Assembly (NCBI RefSeq): GCF_011397635.1
Contig: NC_064762.1
Coordinates: 23,399,479 to 23,463,478, forward strand
From: Epinephelus fuscoguttatus
Lineage: Eukaryota; Chordata; Actinopteri; Perciformes; Serranidae
Direction: 5' to 3'
DNA: 64,000 bases
Shown here: piece after piece, positions 1 to 12,300 of the stretch
How positions within the stretch are numbered: position 1 is the stretch's first letter
How the letters are laid out: every line of letters begins with the position of its first letter
Notes under the pieces: model-generated
The model's database searches: none
The model's input: the letters and a program-made list of their open reading frames with translations, nothing else
Told to the model about the DNA's origin: nothing
Position numbers and translations under genes: made by a program

Positions 1-1340
1 GAGAATGAGAATGGAGAGAGTACAAAATAAACTAGACCCAAAACAGCCATTATGCTTACAAAAAAAAACACTTTTGAGTGTGCTGTTGATGGACACTGCA
101 CTCCCACAATGCAATGCACAAATGAAGCTGGACGAATTTAAAACAAAATGTTGGTGGTGGTGACAACAGTCACATTTTGGGAACATATATAGCAGTCTCT
201 TTGTAAAGATTAATCGGCAGCGGTATCATACAGTTGTAGGTCATGGAAAAGGTAGAAAAGTCAGGGAGTTTGAGAGTCTCATTTTCCAGGCCTGGAAATG
301 TTATTGAATTAGTAAAGTTCTTGCAAGTTTTGGATAAGTCCTGAAATTTTATGGTGTGTAGCCTAATAAAATTGTTTAAAAATTGTTACAGTAATCTTCT
401 GTGGAAAACCCTTAGCTGCAGCTCTTTTTTTAAAGAACAATGTATTGACTCAAGTCTCAGGTATTAGTAGTCTCAAGTATTTAATGTGAATATGGATTTA
501 ACTAACTATTAGATATTCAAAAAAGTTGCTGTTTAATTTTCATACAGCAATTAACAGTTGGAGTTAAGTATACTCAACAGTTCTGTTTGTGTTAAATGTT
601 GGGCATAGTCAAGGAAATGTTATGATGGGTCCTTGGAAAGTCATGGAAAAGTTGAAATTTGAGAAATTTCGTCCATGAAAATGTGTTAAAAATTAAACTG
701 CACACATTGCAAAGTAATAGCAGAGCTCTCCAGTGTGACCTGTGTCTCTGGCGAGCTCAGCAAATGGTGTTTTGTTTTATCTCCAAGGTAACAAATTTAT
801 GAGCCAGAGGGTCAAATTTAGGGTGCAATATTATGACTAAGTGGCACATGCTGGTTGTGTGTATACTGAATGCAACAGTACATACTTTGTAAAGGCAGCT
901 GCAGTACGTACTGAAAGTTTAAAAAAAAAAGTATGTAATTGGGAGCACACCTTATTTTGATTTCTTGTATACTAACTGCAAAAACTGTCCAGTACAAAGG
1001 TAAGTATATAGACATATATACATACTGTATTCAGTTAGTATGTAGTATGGAACTGGGACATACTCAGCACCTCCAACTCAGTGGAGATGCTCCCAGATGT
1101 CTCTGCTGCAGTGTAATTATATCAGGATCATTTTGGTACTGGTACATCAGATATTTATTATTGATAAGACCAAACTAATGCAGTTGTCTTAGTAAGGCAA
1201 GCAAATGTGTGAATGCAAAACAAGCTGTCACCAGTATTCCCCATCTCAATCTCTTTAAAATGGCAAATATGTATGATGGTAAGAAAACTGATCTGTGTGG
1301 GAATACTGAACCTGTATTTGGGAACTCGCTCTTTCCACAG
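1..1340. other. RARS2 intron sequence, no exon seen
   Basis: No exon with convincing splice sites and family similarity was found before the acceptor at 1340. Because the first recognisable exon to the right starts inside a codon and belongs to the C-terminal part of RARS2, this stretch should be intron of that gene. The left part (about 236-680) is a dispersed repeat. Short open frames here show no family similarity. Confidence 0.6.
236..680. repeat. Dispersed repeat, copy 1 ('gtcatggaaaa' family)
   Basis: The segment shares long stretches with 39255-39760 inside PLB1: a run of 'tcatggaaaa', 'aggcctggaaa', 'ggaattagaaa', a 'tgttacagtaatcgtctgt'-like stretch, then 'acagttctgtttgt' and a second 'gtcatggaaaa' block, all in the same order and orientation. 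A short related piece lies near 48350-48380. It is a non-coding interspersed repeat of unknown class. Confidence 0.6.
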
Positions 1341-4300
1341 CTACAAAAGAAATGGACGACCCAGAGGACACTGCAGAGAAAGTGGGAATCAGTGCACTTA
1401 TAGTCCAGGTGAACTGTTACAGTTTTCATTTTTACCTCTACAGTCTAGTATTCAAATATCCAACTGCTACCTGTTTCACTTCCAGATGTGTCTGCAGGGT
1501 TTGACAAGAGAGATTTGAGTTTTCATTTCATGTTTTCTGTTGGCTTTGTTTGAGGACTTCAAAGGTCCACTGCATTCAGACTACACATTTGACTGGGACA
1601 GGATGCTGCAGGCGCAGGGAGAGACGGGAGTGTTCCTCCAGTACACACACGCTCGACTCTGCAGGTGTGTATTCATCAGCCACTAAAAATAACATAACTG
1701 TTTCAAGAATTCTTGTAATTCTGTAGTCACTCTGCCATTTGGGTGATTTAGTTTTGTGGGTATTTGTGGTATAATTCCATCACAGTAGCAACAAATAACT
1801 GTTATTAATAATCGACTAGTCCATAGTTTTTAAGTAGAATATAATAGCCATAAATATGTCCACAATAATTTCCCAGAGTCAAAAGTGACCCCGTCAAATG
1901 TCTTGTTTTGTCCGTCCAAGTTGGTTATTTTATAATGACTTAAAACAGAAAAAAGCTCATCCTCAAATTTGGTGTTTTCGCTTCATAAATTAAATTTATA
2001 TTGTAGTTTATTTGATCACCTAATCAATTATTCTATAATTTTTTGGAGATAATGTTGGTGAGCTTTAAATTCTGAGTTATACCTAGTTTTATGCATTAAT
2101 CAGCGGGCACATGGCATTAATTATTAAAATATAAAACTTACTGCAGCAGCCCTCGATATGGGTGGTGACAATCCTGCATTCAAAATTGTACTCAGGGAAA
2201 CATAAATAAGTGTTATCAGCATAATGTATAAAAGCAAAACGACTAATTAACCCTTTAAGAGGGGAACCTCTCTTTATTTACCTTCTTATTAATTTGTATA
2301 TTGGATTGCTGCATTATTAATAATGATGCATTAACATATAAGCTGCATTTTATTATAATAACCAGTTGAGGTGGAGGACAGGAGGAATAATTACAGCCAG
2401 TAAAACCTGTATCGGTGCTCACGTGTGTGCCTCATTTTTTGTTTTGAGACAGACTTGATCAAATGTTAACCTATACTTTAATATGCTGCTGGGTTGTTTA
2501 ATCCAATGGTTCTTGACCAGGGGTCTTGGACCTTAAGGGAGTAGCTGGTGGTCCCCAGAAAATGGGGAAAATGGTTTATTTTCACTATATAAATGACCCC
2601 AATGTGAGTAAGAGTCATAACAGTGACTATTTGGATCAGATGGAGGTCCCAGAAGCAAAATCAATTAAATGGGGTTCTATAACCTAATAGCCATGTTTTC
2701 ACCAAAAACTTTAGGTACAGTAGCTTTAGAAACACACAGAACCTGTATGAACATGTACTGAGAACCTAAATCCTTGGAGCATTTCCACAGCAGACAATAC
2801 GCTGAATGTGGGCGGGGTTGTTGTCACTCACTGCTCTGTCCAGCTCTCACTGTATGTCCTCTTCACCAGTGACCCAGAGGGAAGTCTGCACCTTGTTTTG
2901 TTCACACAACGAGGCTGTGCACTGACATTTTCAGAGCAAAAAAGGGAGAGTTTCTCTTGATGGGATTTTACAAAATAGCGGGTTTGTGCATTGAGTCCTT
3001 GTCCAGCAAGAGCAGGGGTGTAGTGCTGCCGGAGCGCACTAGAACGACGCTCCGCCACGTTTTTTTCTCCAAGTGAAGAAATAGATTTTACAGTTCACGT
3101 AATCTGGTTGAAATTCATTGACATTTTTAAAAAGCTTAAAGATCAAATCATCACTTAAGCATACGTTATCCTAGAGATACAGTAAATACAAATTAGTCAG
3201 TTGTCATATTGACATTTAAGGTATGTTGACTGATTGACGTCATCAATTCATGCACTGTGTAATGCCCAAGTAAACATTGCATTGTAAAAGTTGGCGGTAG
3301 CTGCCGACAGTAGCCTTTGAACAGCAAGATGAACTAAATCATCCTTTGATTTTATAATTATAGTTTACTAATGTATGTACAACTTTGCCACGGTGTGAAC
3401 AGTGGTTACATGAGCCTCAAAACCTGCCACAAGTGTCCCCTGAGCAAGGTTTACAGTTCTCTAATGACCAGTCGACAGACTGCAGTGTTCACAGCTCCAC
3501 CTTTTAGTAGGGTGTCAAAAATGTTGCCAGTTTTATTGGTACCATTCACAACTTTTAACAATGGAAACAAAAAAGTAACCGTTCATGTGCACTGAACTGA
3601 ACTGAACCGGACTGCTTGGTGGAAACAAGGCTAATGTGTGTCAAATTAGCTCCTTGACTAATGTAATGTAATAATGTGGTGGGGTAAACAGTACAATATT
3701 TGCCTCTGAAAAGTGGTGCACTTAAAGTATTAAGTGGCATAATACAGAAGTTAACATATACCTCAATTACATACTTAAGTACAGTACATCCATCACTGCT
3801 CAGTCGTATGCTGCTGAGAACCAAGATTTCATTTGGAAACACCCTTTACCAGCTGATTTCACTTCCTAGGTCTCCTGTTATGTTGGTTTAGTGTTTGTTT
3901 GGAATAAAATACACACAATAGTTAATTAGCTTATCATTTACAGTCACTCTTGGGCATTAGTCTGTGTTAATACAAGTCTGTGTAGATACAAATACTCTCC
4001 AAATATACCTAGAGAACAGGAGAACTGAATAAAGTTGCTCACATTTTTTACTGTGGTGTTGTTACTGCAGTTTAATGCGGAGTAATGAAAGTATAGAGGC
4101 ATCTATATCTGATCCATCCCTTCTACTGGAGCAGACAAGTATCAGCATCCTGCAGCACCTCCTTCGGTAAGCAAATGACTACTTAAACAGTGGCATCCCG
4201 TAAATCTTCTGCAGGTTTTCACAATGTGCCAGTGTTGTGTCAATATTTGCTCCAATTAAAAAGTCTTCATGTGCTCTTTGTAGTTACGACGAGGTGCTGT

Positions 4301-6609
4301 ACCAGTCGGCCCAGGATCTGCAGCCCAAACACCTCGTCAACTTTTTATTGAAGCTGTGGTAAGAACAGGATGTTAGTCCAGAGGAGGGTGGTTGCCGTGC
4401 GGGGAACTTTGGTTGCTCAGTGTGTTTTTTACAGCCAGTGTAATGGTATTTGATATTTAATTAAATGGTGTACTCAAGTGTATTAATGCTACTCCTCTCT
4501 AATCTCTTCCAGCCACCTGGTCGCTTTAGCTCACAGAGAGCTGCCAGTGAAAGGAAGCCCTCGGGATGTTGCACAGGTAGGAAGAAAATCATGTATCAAT
4601 CACTTACGTACATATCTTCGTGTTTTACTCTTAAATGTGCCACCATGTAACATCATGCAAGCAATCAGTAAATCCTTATCACCTTTAATACATTAGAGTA
4701 ATTACAATAAATAAGTCTCGAAACACTGTATTGTATTAAATCAACACATTTTAACAGAGCCATCAAACAGGTAAACTGACTCACTAATGTCAGTTACACT
4801 GCAATTATCTATTTAATGGCCCTGACACACCAAGCTGACAGTCAATCGCTGGTCAATGTTGGGCCGTCAGTGAGCGCCATCGCCCTAGTTGGTGCGGTGT
4901 ATCCTGCACTGTTGCCCTTCATAGGCACCCATTAGCTTTTTATTGGCTAATTGAGCATGTTGAATCGGCGTCAGTGACGGCAGAGCTTGCTGGTGAATAA
5001 AATCACTTTGATTGGCAGTTCAGCTCAGCACACAAGAGAAACGGAAATGAGGCAAGTAAACAAAGAGCTAAAGTCAAGCGGGAGTGAGACCAAAACAAAC
5101 TTGTTACGTAAGGCTATTTGTCTTTAGTCATTGAGCTCTTGAACAGAAATGTTTCCTGATGGTCTGTGATACTGTTGACTGACACGAGGTTACAGTGTTT
5201 TGAACTTTTATTTTTGGATTGTGTTGTTAACGTGCTAACTAGCGTCAAGACAGTCTTCCTGTTTCCCTTTTCAATGACAATTACAGACAACCGCTGTCTG
5301 CTGGTGTGGAGAGTTATTTTCTCTCATGCAGGCGCAGAATGTGCTGGTTGGCCGTCAGCTGTAGTCTTTGCAGTGTGTTCCTTTGCAACTTTTTGGCTTA
5401 GACACGGTGACATCAGGCAAGGCAGCAGTCGTTGCCGCTAGTTCTCTGAATGTATGCCTTCTCTTGCTTAAAGGGTTACTTCAGTATTTTTTAACCTGGA
5501 CTCTATTTTCCAATAATTTGTTTGTAAGTGACAACAACAATTTTTGAAATTAGTCCAGTATCGAGGGAGAGCACTACAGCTGTCAGCCGCGAAACATGCT
5601 GCAATGTAACCACTCGGGGCATTTGTGCACTGTCAGTTTATGTCCATTAAAAGTGCTTGTTTTTGCCACAGACGGGCTCAGATTGTTATTATTAGTGTCT
5701 GACAACATTATGGAAAGGATCCTTACAGAGATAGACCTTTTAATTAAAAGAGTAAGATCCTTTTTGTTGAACCAGCACAGCCACAAAGTTGCCATTGCCC
5801 AACCCACCAGACTCCATTTAAATAAACAGCAATTTTGGTGTGTATAGAGTCAGCATATTTTCACATTTAACTGAGTGAATTAAGATTTTATTTCAACCAA
5901 ACAAGAGTCAGTAATTGCTTAGACAGTGGAAAGATGAACCAAGATGGTTTTGTGAGTTTTATTTTGTTTCTTATGACTCATGACTTTCTGTGATTTAACT
6001 GTGTTTCACAATGATAAAATTGCTGTTTATTTAAATGGAGTCTGGTGGCTTTGCTGATAGTGATTTCAAAGTTGTTTCTGGTTAAACAAAAAATAATTTT
6101 TCTCTTTCAAAAAGTTTTATCTCCGTAGGGATCCTTTTCATATTGTTGTCAGACACATAAAATAACAATCTGAGCCTGTCAGTGGTAAAAACGAACACTT
6201 TAAGTGGACGTAAATTGATAAAGTAGTTACATGGCAGCCTGTTTCACAGCTGCAACGCTCCCACTCAATACTGGACCAATCTGAAAGATAGTGAACGTTA
6301 ATTAGCTGCAGCTGAATAAATTTGCTGGCAACAGTTATATTTACAGTTTAAACTAATAATGTTAGTAAAATTGTTAGTCTTGTAGATCCTGTTGTCTGTA
6401 TAAAACTTTTAATAAGTCAGCTGTAAATGAACTGTAAAGCAAATGAAAATGTTCTTAATTGGAAAAAATTAAATATATATATATTTAAATTAAGCGTTAC
6501 CTTGTCTGCTAAATTTCAACAGGCGCGGTTATGTCTCTTCAGCGGGGCCTGCTCAGTCCTCGCCAACGGGATGAGGATCCTGGGCATCACACCAGTTGAT
6601 AAAATGTAA
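1341..6609 (+). CDS. rars2: Mitochondrial arginyl-tRNA synthetase, 3' part (six last coding exons)
   Basis: RARS2 charges mitochondrial tRNA-Arg with arginine in the matrix; it is a class I synthetase. Six exons are seen: 1341-1408, 1555-1664, 4071-4166, 4284-4358, 4513-4576 and 6523-6609. All have AG acceptors and GT donors, and the phases join without a break. They encode about 165 residues, matching the C-terminal end of vertebrate RARS2 (about 578 aa in human): '[14 protein letters not shown]', '[11 protein letters not shown]', '[10 protein letters not shown]' and the final '[15 protein letters not shown]'. This is the DALR-type anticodon-binding domain, which docks the tRNA anticodon stem. 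The catalytic Rossmann fold with HIGH and KMSKS motifs is outside the window. The protein ends at TAA 6607-6609. The gene converges with SLC35A1. Identity rests on recognised family sequence; no broken frames were seen. Confidence 0.93.
1861..1960. repeat. Fragment of a 'ggctgcaacta' type interspersed repeat
   Basis: The stretch with 'tgaccccgtcaaatgtcttgttttgtcc' (split here by no feature) resembles a very common teleost interspersed repeat whose other pieces in this window are near 14460-14600 and 21907-22078. Only a fragment is present, in a RARS2 intron. Class uncertain. Confidence 0.4.
2495..2690. repeat. hAT-like non-autonomous fragment
   Basis: The text 'tggttcttgaccaggggtc' followed by a run of 'ggtccc' motifs resembles the ends of common hAT-derived MITEs that begin CAGGGGT. 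No clear second terminus was found. It lies in a RARS2 intron. Confidence 0.3.
2689..3632. mobile_element. MITE of about 0.94 kb with imperfect terminal inverted repeats
   Basis: The left end 'agccatgttttcaccaa' matches the reverse complement of the right end 'ttggtggaaacaaggct' with few mismatches. The interior has no intact coding frame of recognisable type. A TAAT lies on both sides, which may be a short target-site duplication. The element sits in the long RARS2 intron between 1664 and 4071. Superfamily not assigned. Confidence 0.5.
4811..5440. repeat. Possible MITE beginning 'ccctgacacaccaagctgac'
   Basis: The start at about 4818 resembles a widespread teleost MITE family. The expected mirrored end is not clean; 'ggccgtcagctgtag' near 5350 could be a decayed inner part. 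It is in the last RARS2 intron and holds no gene. Confidence 0.3.
5470..6295. mobile_element. Fold-back MITE with long inverted arms
   Basis: An arm from about 5596 to 5836 recurs in reverse complement at about 6017-6240: for example 'aaatggagtctggtgg' (6033) against 'ccaccagactccattt' (5805), and 'ggatccttttcatattgttgtc' type text against 'gacaacattatggaaaggatcc'. The same family is present complete at 37161-38169 and as a short piece near 35074. The outer right end is degraded here. It lies in the last RARS2 intron. Confidence 0.65.
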
Positions 6610-6689
6610 AACTCTACAGAGTTTCTTACCTTATCAGTGTTATGTTAACTGCTGTAGGTACCATACTGCTAAAGCTCATTTGCACTGTA

Positions 6690-6695
6690 AATAAA
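6690..6695 (+). promoter_or_regulatory. Candidate RARS2 polyadenylation signal
   Basis: AATAAA lies 81 bases after the stop codon. A second A-rich AAATAAAAT follows near 6711. Choice between them cannot be made from sequence alone. Confidence 0.45.
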
Positions 6696-7439
6696 AAGCC
6701 TTTTATTTTCAAAATAAAATCATCTTACCTCACAGAGCCATTTGCTTTTCTTACTACTGTTTAAGGTATTTTCCACTCACTCGTTTTTTGTTTTTTTTTT
6801 TACATTGAGTACTGTTGAAATGTCAAACCAGAGTTGAGTTATGTCACTCAGCTCCTATTATAGTAACAGCAGATGCATGGACCCTAATGTGACTAGAAAA
6901 CTGATCATGCCAGGCATATCATCATGGTTGGACTGGTAGAACTGGTCCAGCTGACTTTTACCTCCAAGTCAGACAGATACACACCTGGAGTATCTGACCT
7001 GTTCTTGACAATGGGAACAATAAATGTCGATTTTTCGATTTTTTTAAATAGGGCAGACAAAACAATACAAACACCTGTCAGCGCAATGTGATAAAATTCA
7101 ACAGCACCACAAACTGCAGCCTCCTAAAATGACCATAAAGTTGAATCAACACCTAAACAGCTTCGTATCAACAAAAACTGAATGCTATATCCTTTATAAG
7201 GATATGATCTACTGCAAGTTGTATTAGTGTAGGTTTTGGCAAAGATGCTTTATAACAAGAGACCACGTTACAAGCTACGCCAATAGTATGAAATGATTTA
7301 CACTTCCTGTCCCTTAAGTGGGCACGTTGGTCTCTCAGTTCACTCTAAATTCTTTTAATGTCAATTAAAACTATTATTCAAGCAACAATCTCCAGGGCTG
7401 ACAAATGAAGCAAACACCGAAGTCCAGAAAAACTGCAGT

Positions 7440-7605
7440 TCTTTTAACGGCCACTTGAGGCTGGCTCCAAAAGTGAGTCAATCCCCATAAACCCCCACGT
7501 TAAAATGCCCAACTTAACAGCAGATATAAACATGTTTACAGCCTGGTACAAAAAGTGGTTATAGTCTCTATAGCTAATTTCTCTGTTCATGACAATGTGG
7601 GGTGG

Positions 7606-7682
<77 letters not shown>

Positions 7683-7890
7683 TAAACCTATATAACCTAT
7701 TTACATTTTATTAAGGCTTAAAGTTGCACATAATTAAGGGCGCGCCACTTTGAGTGACAGGATGTCAAATAGTGTCCTCTGGCTCCAAAAAACCAAGATG
7801 GCGACAGCTTTAATGCCAAACTCGAGGCTTCAAAACAGAGTTCTCAAACCAATGGGTGATGTCACGGTAGCTACATCCACTACTTTTACA
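7440..7890. repeat. Dispersed 'ggccacttgaggctggctcc' repeat split by a microsatellite
   Basis: The left piece (7440-7600) and right piece (about 7740-7890, 'tcacggtagctacatcc') look like two halves of one common teleost repeat, with a long TA run expanded between them. No coding frame. Confidence 0.45.
7609..7678. repeat. (TA)n microsatellite
   Basis: About 70 bases of uninterrupted TA dinucleotides. Such runs are length-polymorphic and often mis-assembled. Confidence 0.95.
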
Positions 7891-8283
7891 GTCTATGCTT
7901 TTACTTAAGCCCCATGCACAGTGCTTCAGCATGTGGAGGAATCCAAAACTTGACAGGCCTGCCGTGCCTCGTTATGGTTGCTATGCTATGATTGGAAATT
8001 CACTACTTGGGGGAGGAGTTAAGTAAACAATCAATTGAAAGTACATTGCGAAAGACTGCGTACATTCTGAGCAGAAATAGTAGCCATCGCTTTTACCGTA
8101 TTTAAATTCAGTTTTAATGAATGACTTTCAAAACAGAATGCGTCCCAGATGTGATACAAAAGACACAAGACACTGCAGAGATATTATAAACATAATCACA
8201 CATGCAGTCAGTCATCATCATCCTTTCAAGTATGTTTTCCCGTGGGTTGGGCACATTCAGAATCACCACTATGTGATATGGAC

Positions 8284-8822
8284 TTAAAGGACTACTTAAC
8301 TCGCAAAATGACCATTTGTATATCAAACTCTCACCTCATTACCTAAACTCATGGAAAAAAAAAATAGTTTCTCCTGCATGCCTCCAGGGTGAACGAAGAA
8401 TCCAAATAAGGTGAACATTCTTCATCAGTTGAAGTAAAAGTGCGTTTAACAGCAGCAAAAATGTATCAAAACATCTGTTTACAAACTCAGTTCTTCCCAA
8501 ACACTGGCATTTTCGCTAAAACATTACTACTCGTAGACGTAAGCGTTTTATATTTTCACGTGTTTCACAAAAATGCATGTCTTTGGAAAGTACTGAGCAT
8601 ATGACTGGATGAATGAGACTTGGATTATACTGCAGGAGTTGTGTGAGAGTTTGTAACAGACGTTTTAAGTTTTGCTGTTGTTAAACGCGGTCCCCATAAA
8701 TAAGATTAGACTTTTTTGGATTCTCTGTTCACCGAGAAGGCATTTTCTTCATGAATTCAATGTAACACGTGGTGAGTAATTGATATACAAATGGTCATTT
8801 TGAGAGTAAAATATTCTTTTAA
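8284..8822. mobile_element. Fold-back MITE, 'ttaaagg...aatgaccatttgtatatcaa' family
   Basis: The left end at 8284 and the right end at 8822 are reverse complements over about 43 bases; the inner 20 ('aaaatgaccatttgtatatc') are identical on both arms. Sequence between the arms also folds partly ('cgaagaatccaa' against 'ttggattctctgttc'). A one-armed relative starts at 17736. The element lies in the gap after RARS2. Confidence 0.7.
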
Positions 8823-9331
8823 GACACTAACATTGCACAGTGTAAAACAAACTAATTATGGATTAGAAAAAAATAACTACATGATAAGAAGTCGTGATAT
8901 TTTTACACCCCCCTAGAACAGATATAAGGAGGCATCAAAAAGAGCAACAAAGTCCTGTCACTGCTTATTGCTCCAGCATGGCTGAAGATGAATTACAAGA
9001 CTTCACTGATTGCTTCAGATAATTTACAAACTTTAAAAGCAGCCAGTTATAAAGACCAGTTAAAGGTCAGATGTGTCGTTTTTTTTTCTTCACTTCAACT
9101 GAAACATTGCTTGAATTTACATGTAAATGGACCAAAAGTTGTCTATGTGATGAACTAAACACATAAAGAACTCCACTGAGTGTCTATTTGGAAAATAGTA
9201 AGTGTGGACCCCAAATCCCCTAAGTGCAGGAGCTCTTTTAGGCCCCTAGAAAAGGTGAACCACCCGCCCACCCCTCCCAACACAGACCTGGTCCACTGGC
9301 AACAGAGGCTCCTCTGCTGCAGGTCAGTGGC

Positions 9332-12300
9332 TCACACAGTGATCAGTCTCTGTTTGGACTCCTTGTCTGTGTCTTGCCGGGCCAGTTTTAATGTGTCTTG
9401 CTTAGGAAGTCCATACAGGTAGATGGAAATGCACACCAGGAAGGCTCCGGTGGCAAACGAGATTGCTGCACAAGAAGGTAAGAACAGTAAAATCAGACAT
9501 TTCTGTGATTTAAAAAAGACATTTGTGGAATTGAAACAATTTTGAAAAAGCAATCATCAGCTGGGAAACCTTGGATCCTGGCATTCATGTGAATGCCATC
9601 TGATGTGCCTAGGGCTGCCCCTGATTAAGATTTTTCCTAGTCGACCAGTAGTCGTCATTTAGGGCCATTAGTCAACTAGTCCACCGCATGTTTACAATAT
9701 CAATTTAATTATTAAATTATAGATTTTGGGCAGGGCAACACAATGGTTTGAGTTGAAGTTGTGAGAAAGAATAGTGTCAGTAACATTGTTAACACTGTGC
9801 TACATTACAGAGAAATACAAAACCGTACTAATGAACCTTCATTAATATAGGCCTATATTTTATCTACAAGTGCACGTCACACACTGAGCGAGCCGCCTGT
9901 TAATGACGCTGTGGGCAAAGCAGTAATGATTGTGCTAAGTGGCTAATGGACATGTAGCTACTGACATGTTTCAGATGATACGTCATATTTGTAGTCGACC
10001 AATGAAGATGAGTTTACATATCACCTTGGATTCGTCCTTCACCTTCTCAAAATGATCCCACACTTTGGATTTCCTGCCCGACATGTTATTAACTAGCCTG
10101 TGGAATAACCGAGGTACCAGCCCTGGAATCCTGTCTGATTGCTGAACGAGGCCACTTCCTGTGTCTGTCCTTTCAAATTAAATTCCCACATGGTCCAGTC
10201 ATAAAGGTTTTGATTCATTTTGACAAGGCACAGCTCCTTATAGAGTTTCATGTTTTCTTTTTTCTTTCTGCGACTAAGCAACCAATGGACTCTCGCCGAC
10301 TAAAGACCTTTCTGGTCGACTAACATTTGGTCGACTATTAATGTTCAAGAATGACCCAAGGAACATGACAAAGACCTCAAAGCATCGGCCTCACCTCCAA
10401 ATCCCAATCTGATCGAGTATTTTTGGGATGTGCCACAGTTTGGTTTTGAGAAACTTACTTATCTGTAGTCCAAACAAGAGAACAGATGCCACAGTTGAGA
10501 GAACGATGGCGGCTGCAGCAGAGAAGCCCTTCATGATGTTGTCCGTGTACTTCACCACCACGGATGTGTACAGACCGCCCACACTGGCCAAGACTGAAAT
10601 CAGAGAAAGCAGTGTCAGCTAAAATACTGTGAAGGAAAGTGACACCAAACAGAAAACTTCGTCAGGTTTAGTCGTACTTACATATTACAAAGCACACCCA
10701 GGGTGTATAACCGAAGAAGAAGCCTTTCTCCAGGACCTTCTCACCATCGTTAATGAAAACACCAATCAGTGTGACCAAAATGCCCGACAGGTACATTTGG
10801 ATGTTTCTCACCCACAGAGACGTGTCTGAGCTCTTCAGCACCTTCTCAAAGTACACACCTTAATCAGAAAGGAGACACAAAGCTATTAGTGCAAGAAAAT
10901 ACCAAAAATTTGCGATGCCAATCTCAAATAATGTCAAAAACAAGATGACAGATCTCACTCCTCAATTACCGCAATAATACACTTAAAGCAACGCATGATG
11001 AGCAAAGACATCAGCTGGTATCAGTTTAACGTCTGAGTGCACATGATGCGTTTAATTGGTTTGTGTTTGTATAGTGACTCAAGTATTTGCATTATGCATG
11101 GCAGCAAAATCAATATTGGGAAAAAGGTGAAACCACCACCAGGATTCAGGATGCAGGATATTTTTACTGTCCCTAAGAGACAGCTGGTGTACAGTCAGCA
11201 GTGTCATACACCCATTTTCACAGGGCACATAAAAAACATACGATAAATACAAAAATAAAATGAATACGCCTGCGATTTTTGCTGCAAACCTTTACAATGC
11301 CCAGCAACTTGTTTCTGTGCTTTAAGTTAAGTGCGCCACACCAGCAGATACAAGAAAAAGTAAGAAGTGATTCAATCTAACAGGAATAAAATATCTTAAT
11401 AAAAGTGCTGTCAACATTAAACATCAGAGTTTGGGGTAGGAATACATGCGCTGATGAGCTCTTTTGCAGACAGCATCCACCTGATGCTCAAAGGTCAGCT
11501 TGTTTTCCAAACTGGTGCCAAGATACTTTTACTGCTTCACAACATCAACAGCCTGATTATTAATAAAACCACAAGAGGACCATCTTCTTGGTTTTAGATT
11601 CTTTCATGTCTAGGAAGGAAGATTTGCACCAGTTAGTGAATTTGGTCACTACTGTGCCATGATCAGGGTCATTTTTGCTGACGAGTGGCACTATCAGTGG
11701 TGAGTTAATGATGTGACGCCTCACATGTTGACTCTGGCACACTTTGTGTACAACACAAAAGTGCTGAGGGGACGCAGCCCTGATGTGACAGCACTGAATA
11801 AGGCATCATTAACTCCCACACGTTGTGACCTCTCAGTTAAAAAGTCTGTCAGCCAGCACATCGGACCACGATCAGCGTGGTGAGTGCTCTCTAGTCTTTC
11901 TGCAAGAATATGTGGCTGGATACAATTGAAATCAGAGAAATCAACCTCACAAAAAGGAACTCACAACATTTTTGCACCCTCAACATGTGATGAAATCATG
12001 TTAAGTAATGTACCAATCGCATCCTCAACACCCCTGCCTGGCAAATTGGAGCAGGTCCAAACTTGCCTGCCGTGTTCAAAAGCACATCTTTCACCATCTT
12101 CTCCAGCGTCTTCATGACCACGATGGTGAATGCTACAGGCCCGTAGTCATTAAATAACTTTGGAGGGTTGTTTTCTGGCTCAGGTGTGAGGTTTCTTGTC
12201 CTTTAACAGACAAGGAACCTCATATCTGAGCCAGAAAACAGTACAATTTTTTAAGAATACAGCCTGAAATGTCATCAGGGTCAGGACTTTTCCTTTCTTT

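Larger units (their letters stand above)
6720..9330. other. Gap between convergent RARS2 and SLC35A1
   Basis: No gene was seen. The stretch holds a dispersed repeat around 7440-7890 with a TA microsatellite inside it, a fold-back MITE at 8284-8822, and probably the 3' untranslated region of SLC35A1 close to 9332. Confidence 0.6.

Noticed and set aside
939..1178. Small open frames at the left end of the window
   Set aside because: AT-rich frames without family similarity or splice support, in an inferred RARS2 intron.
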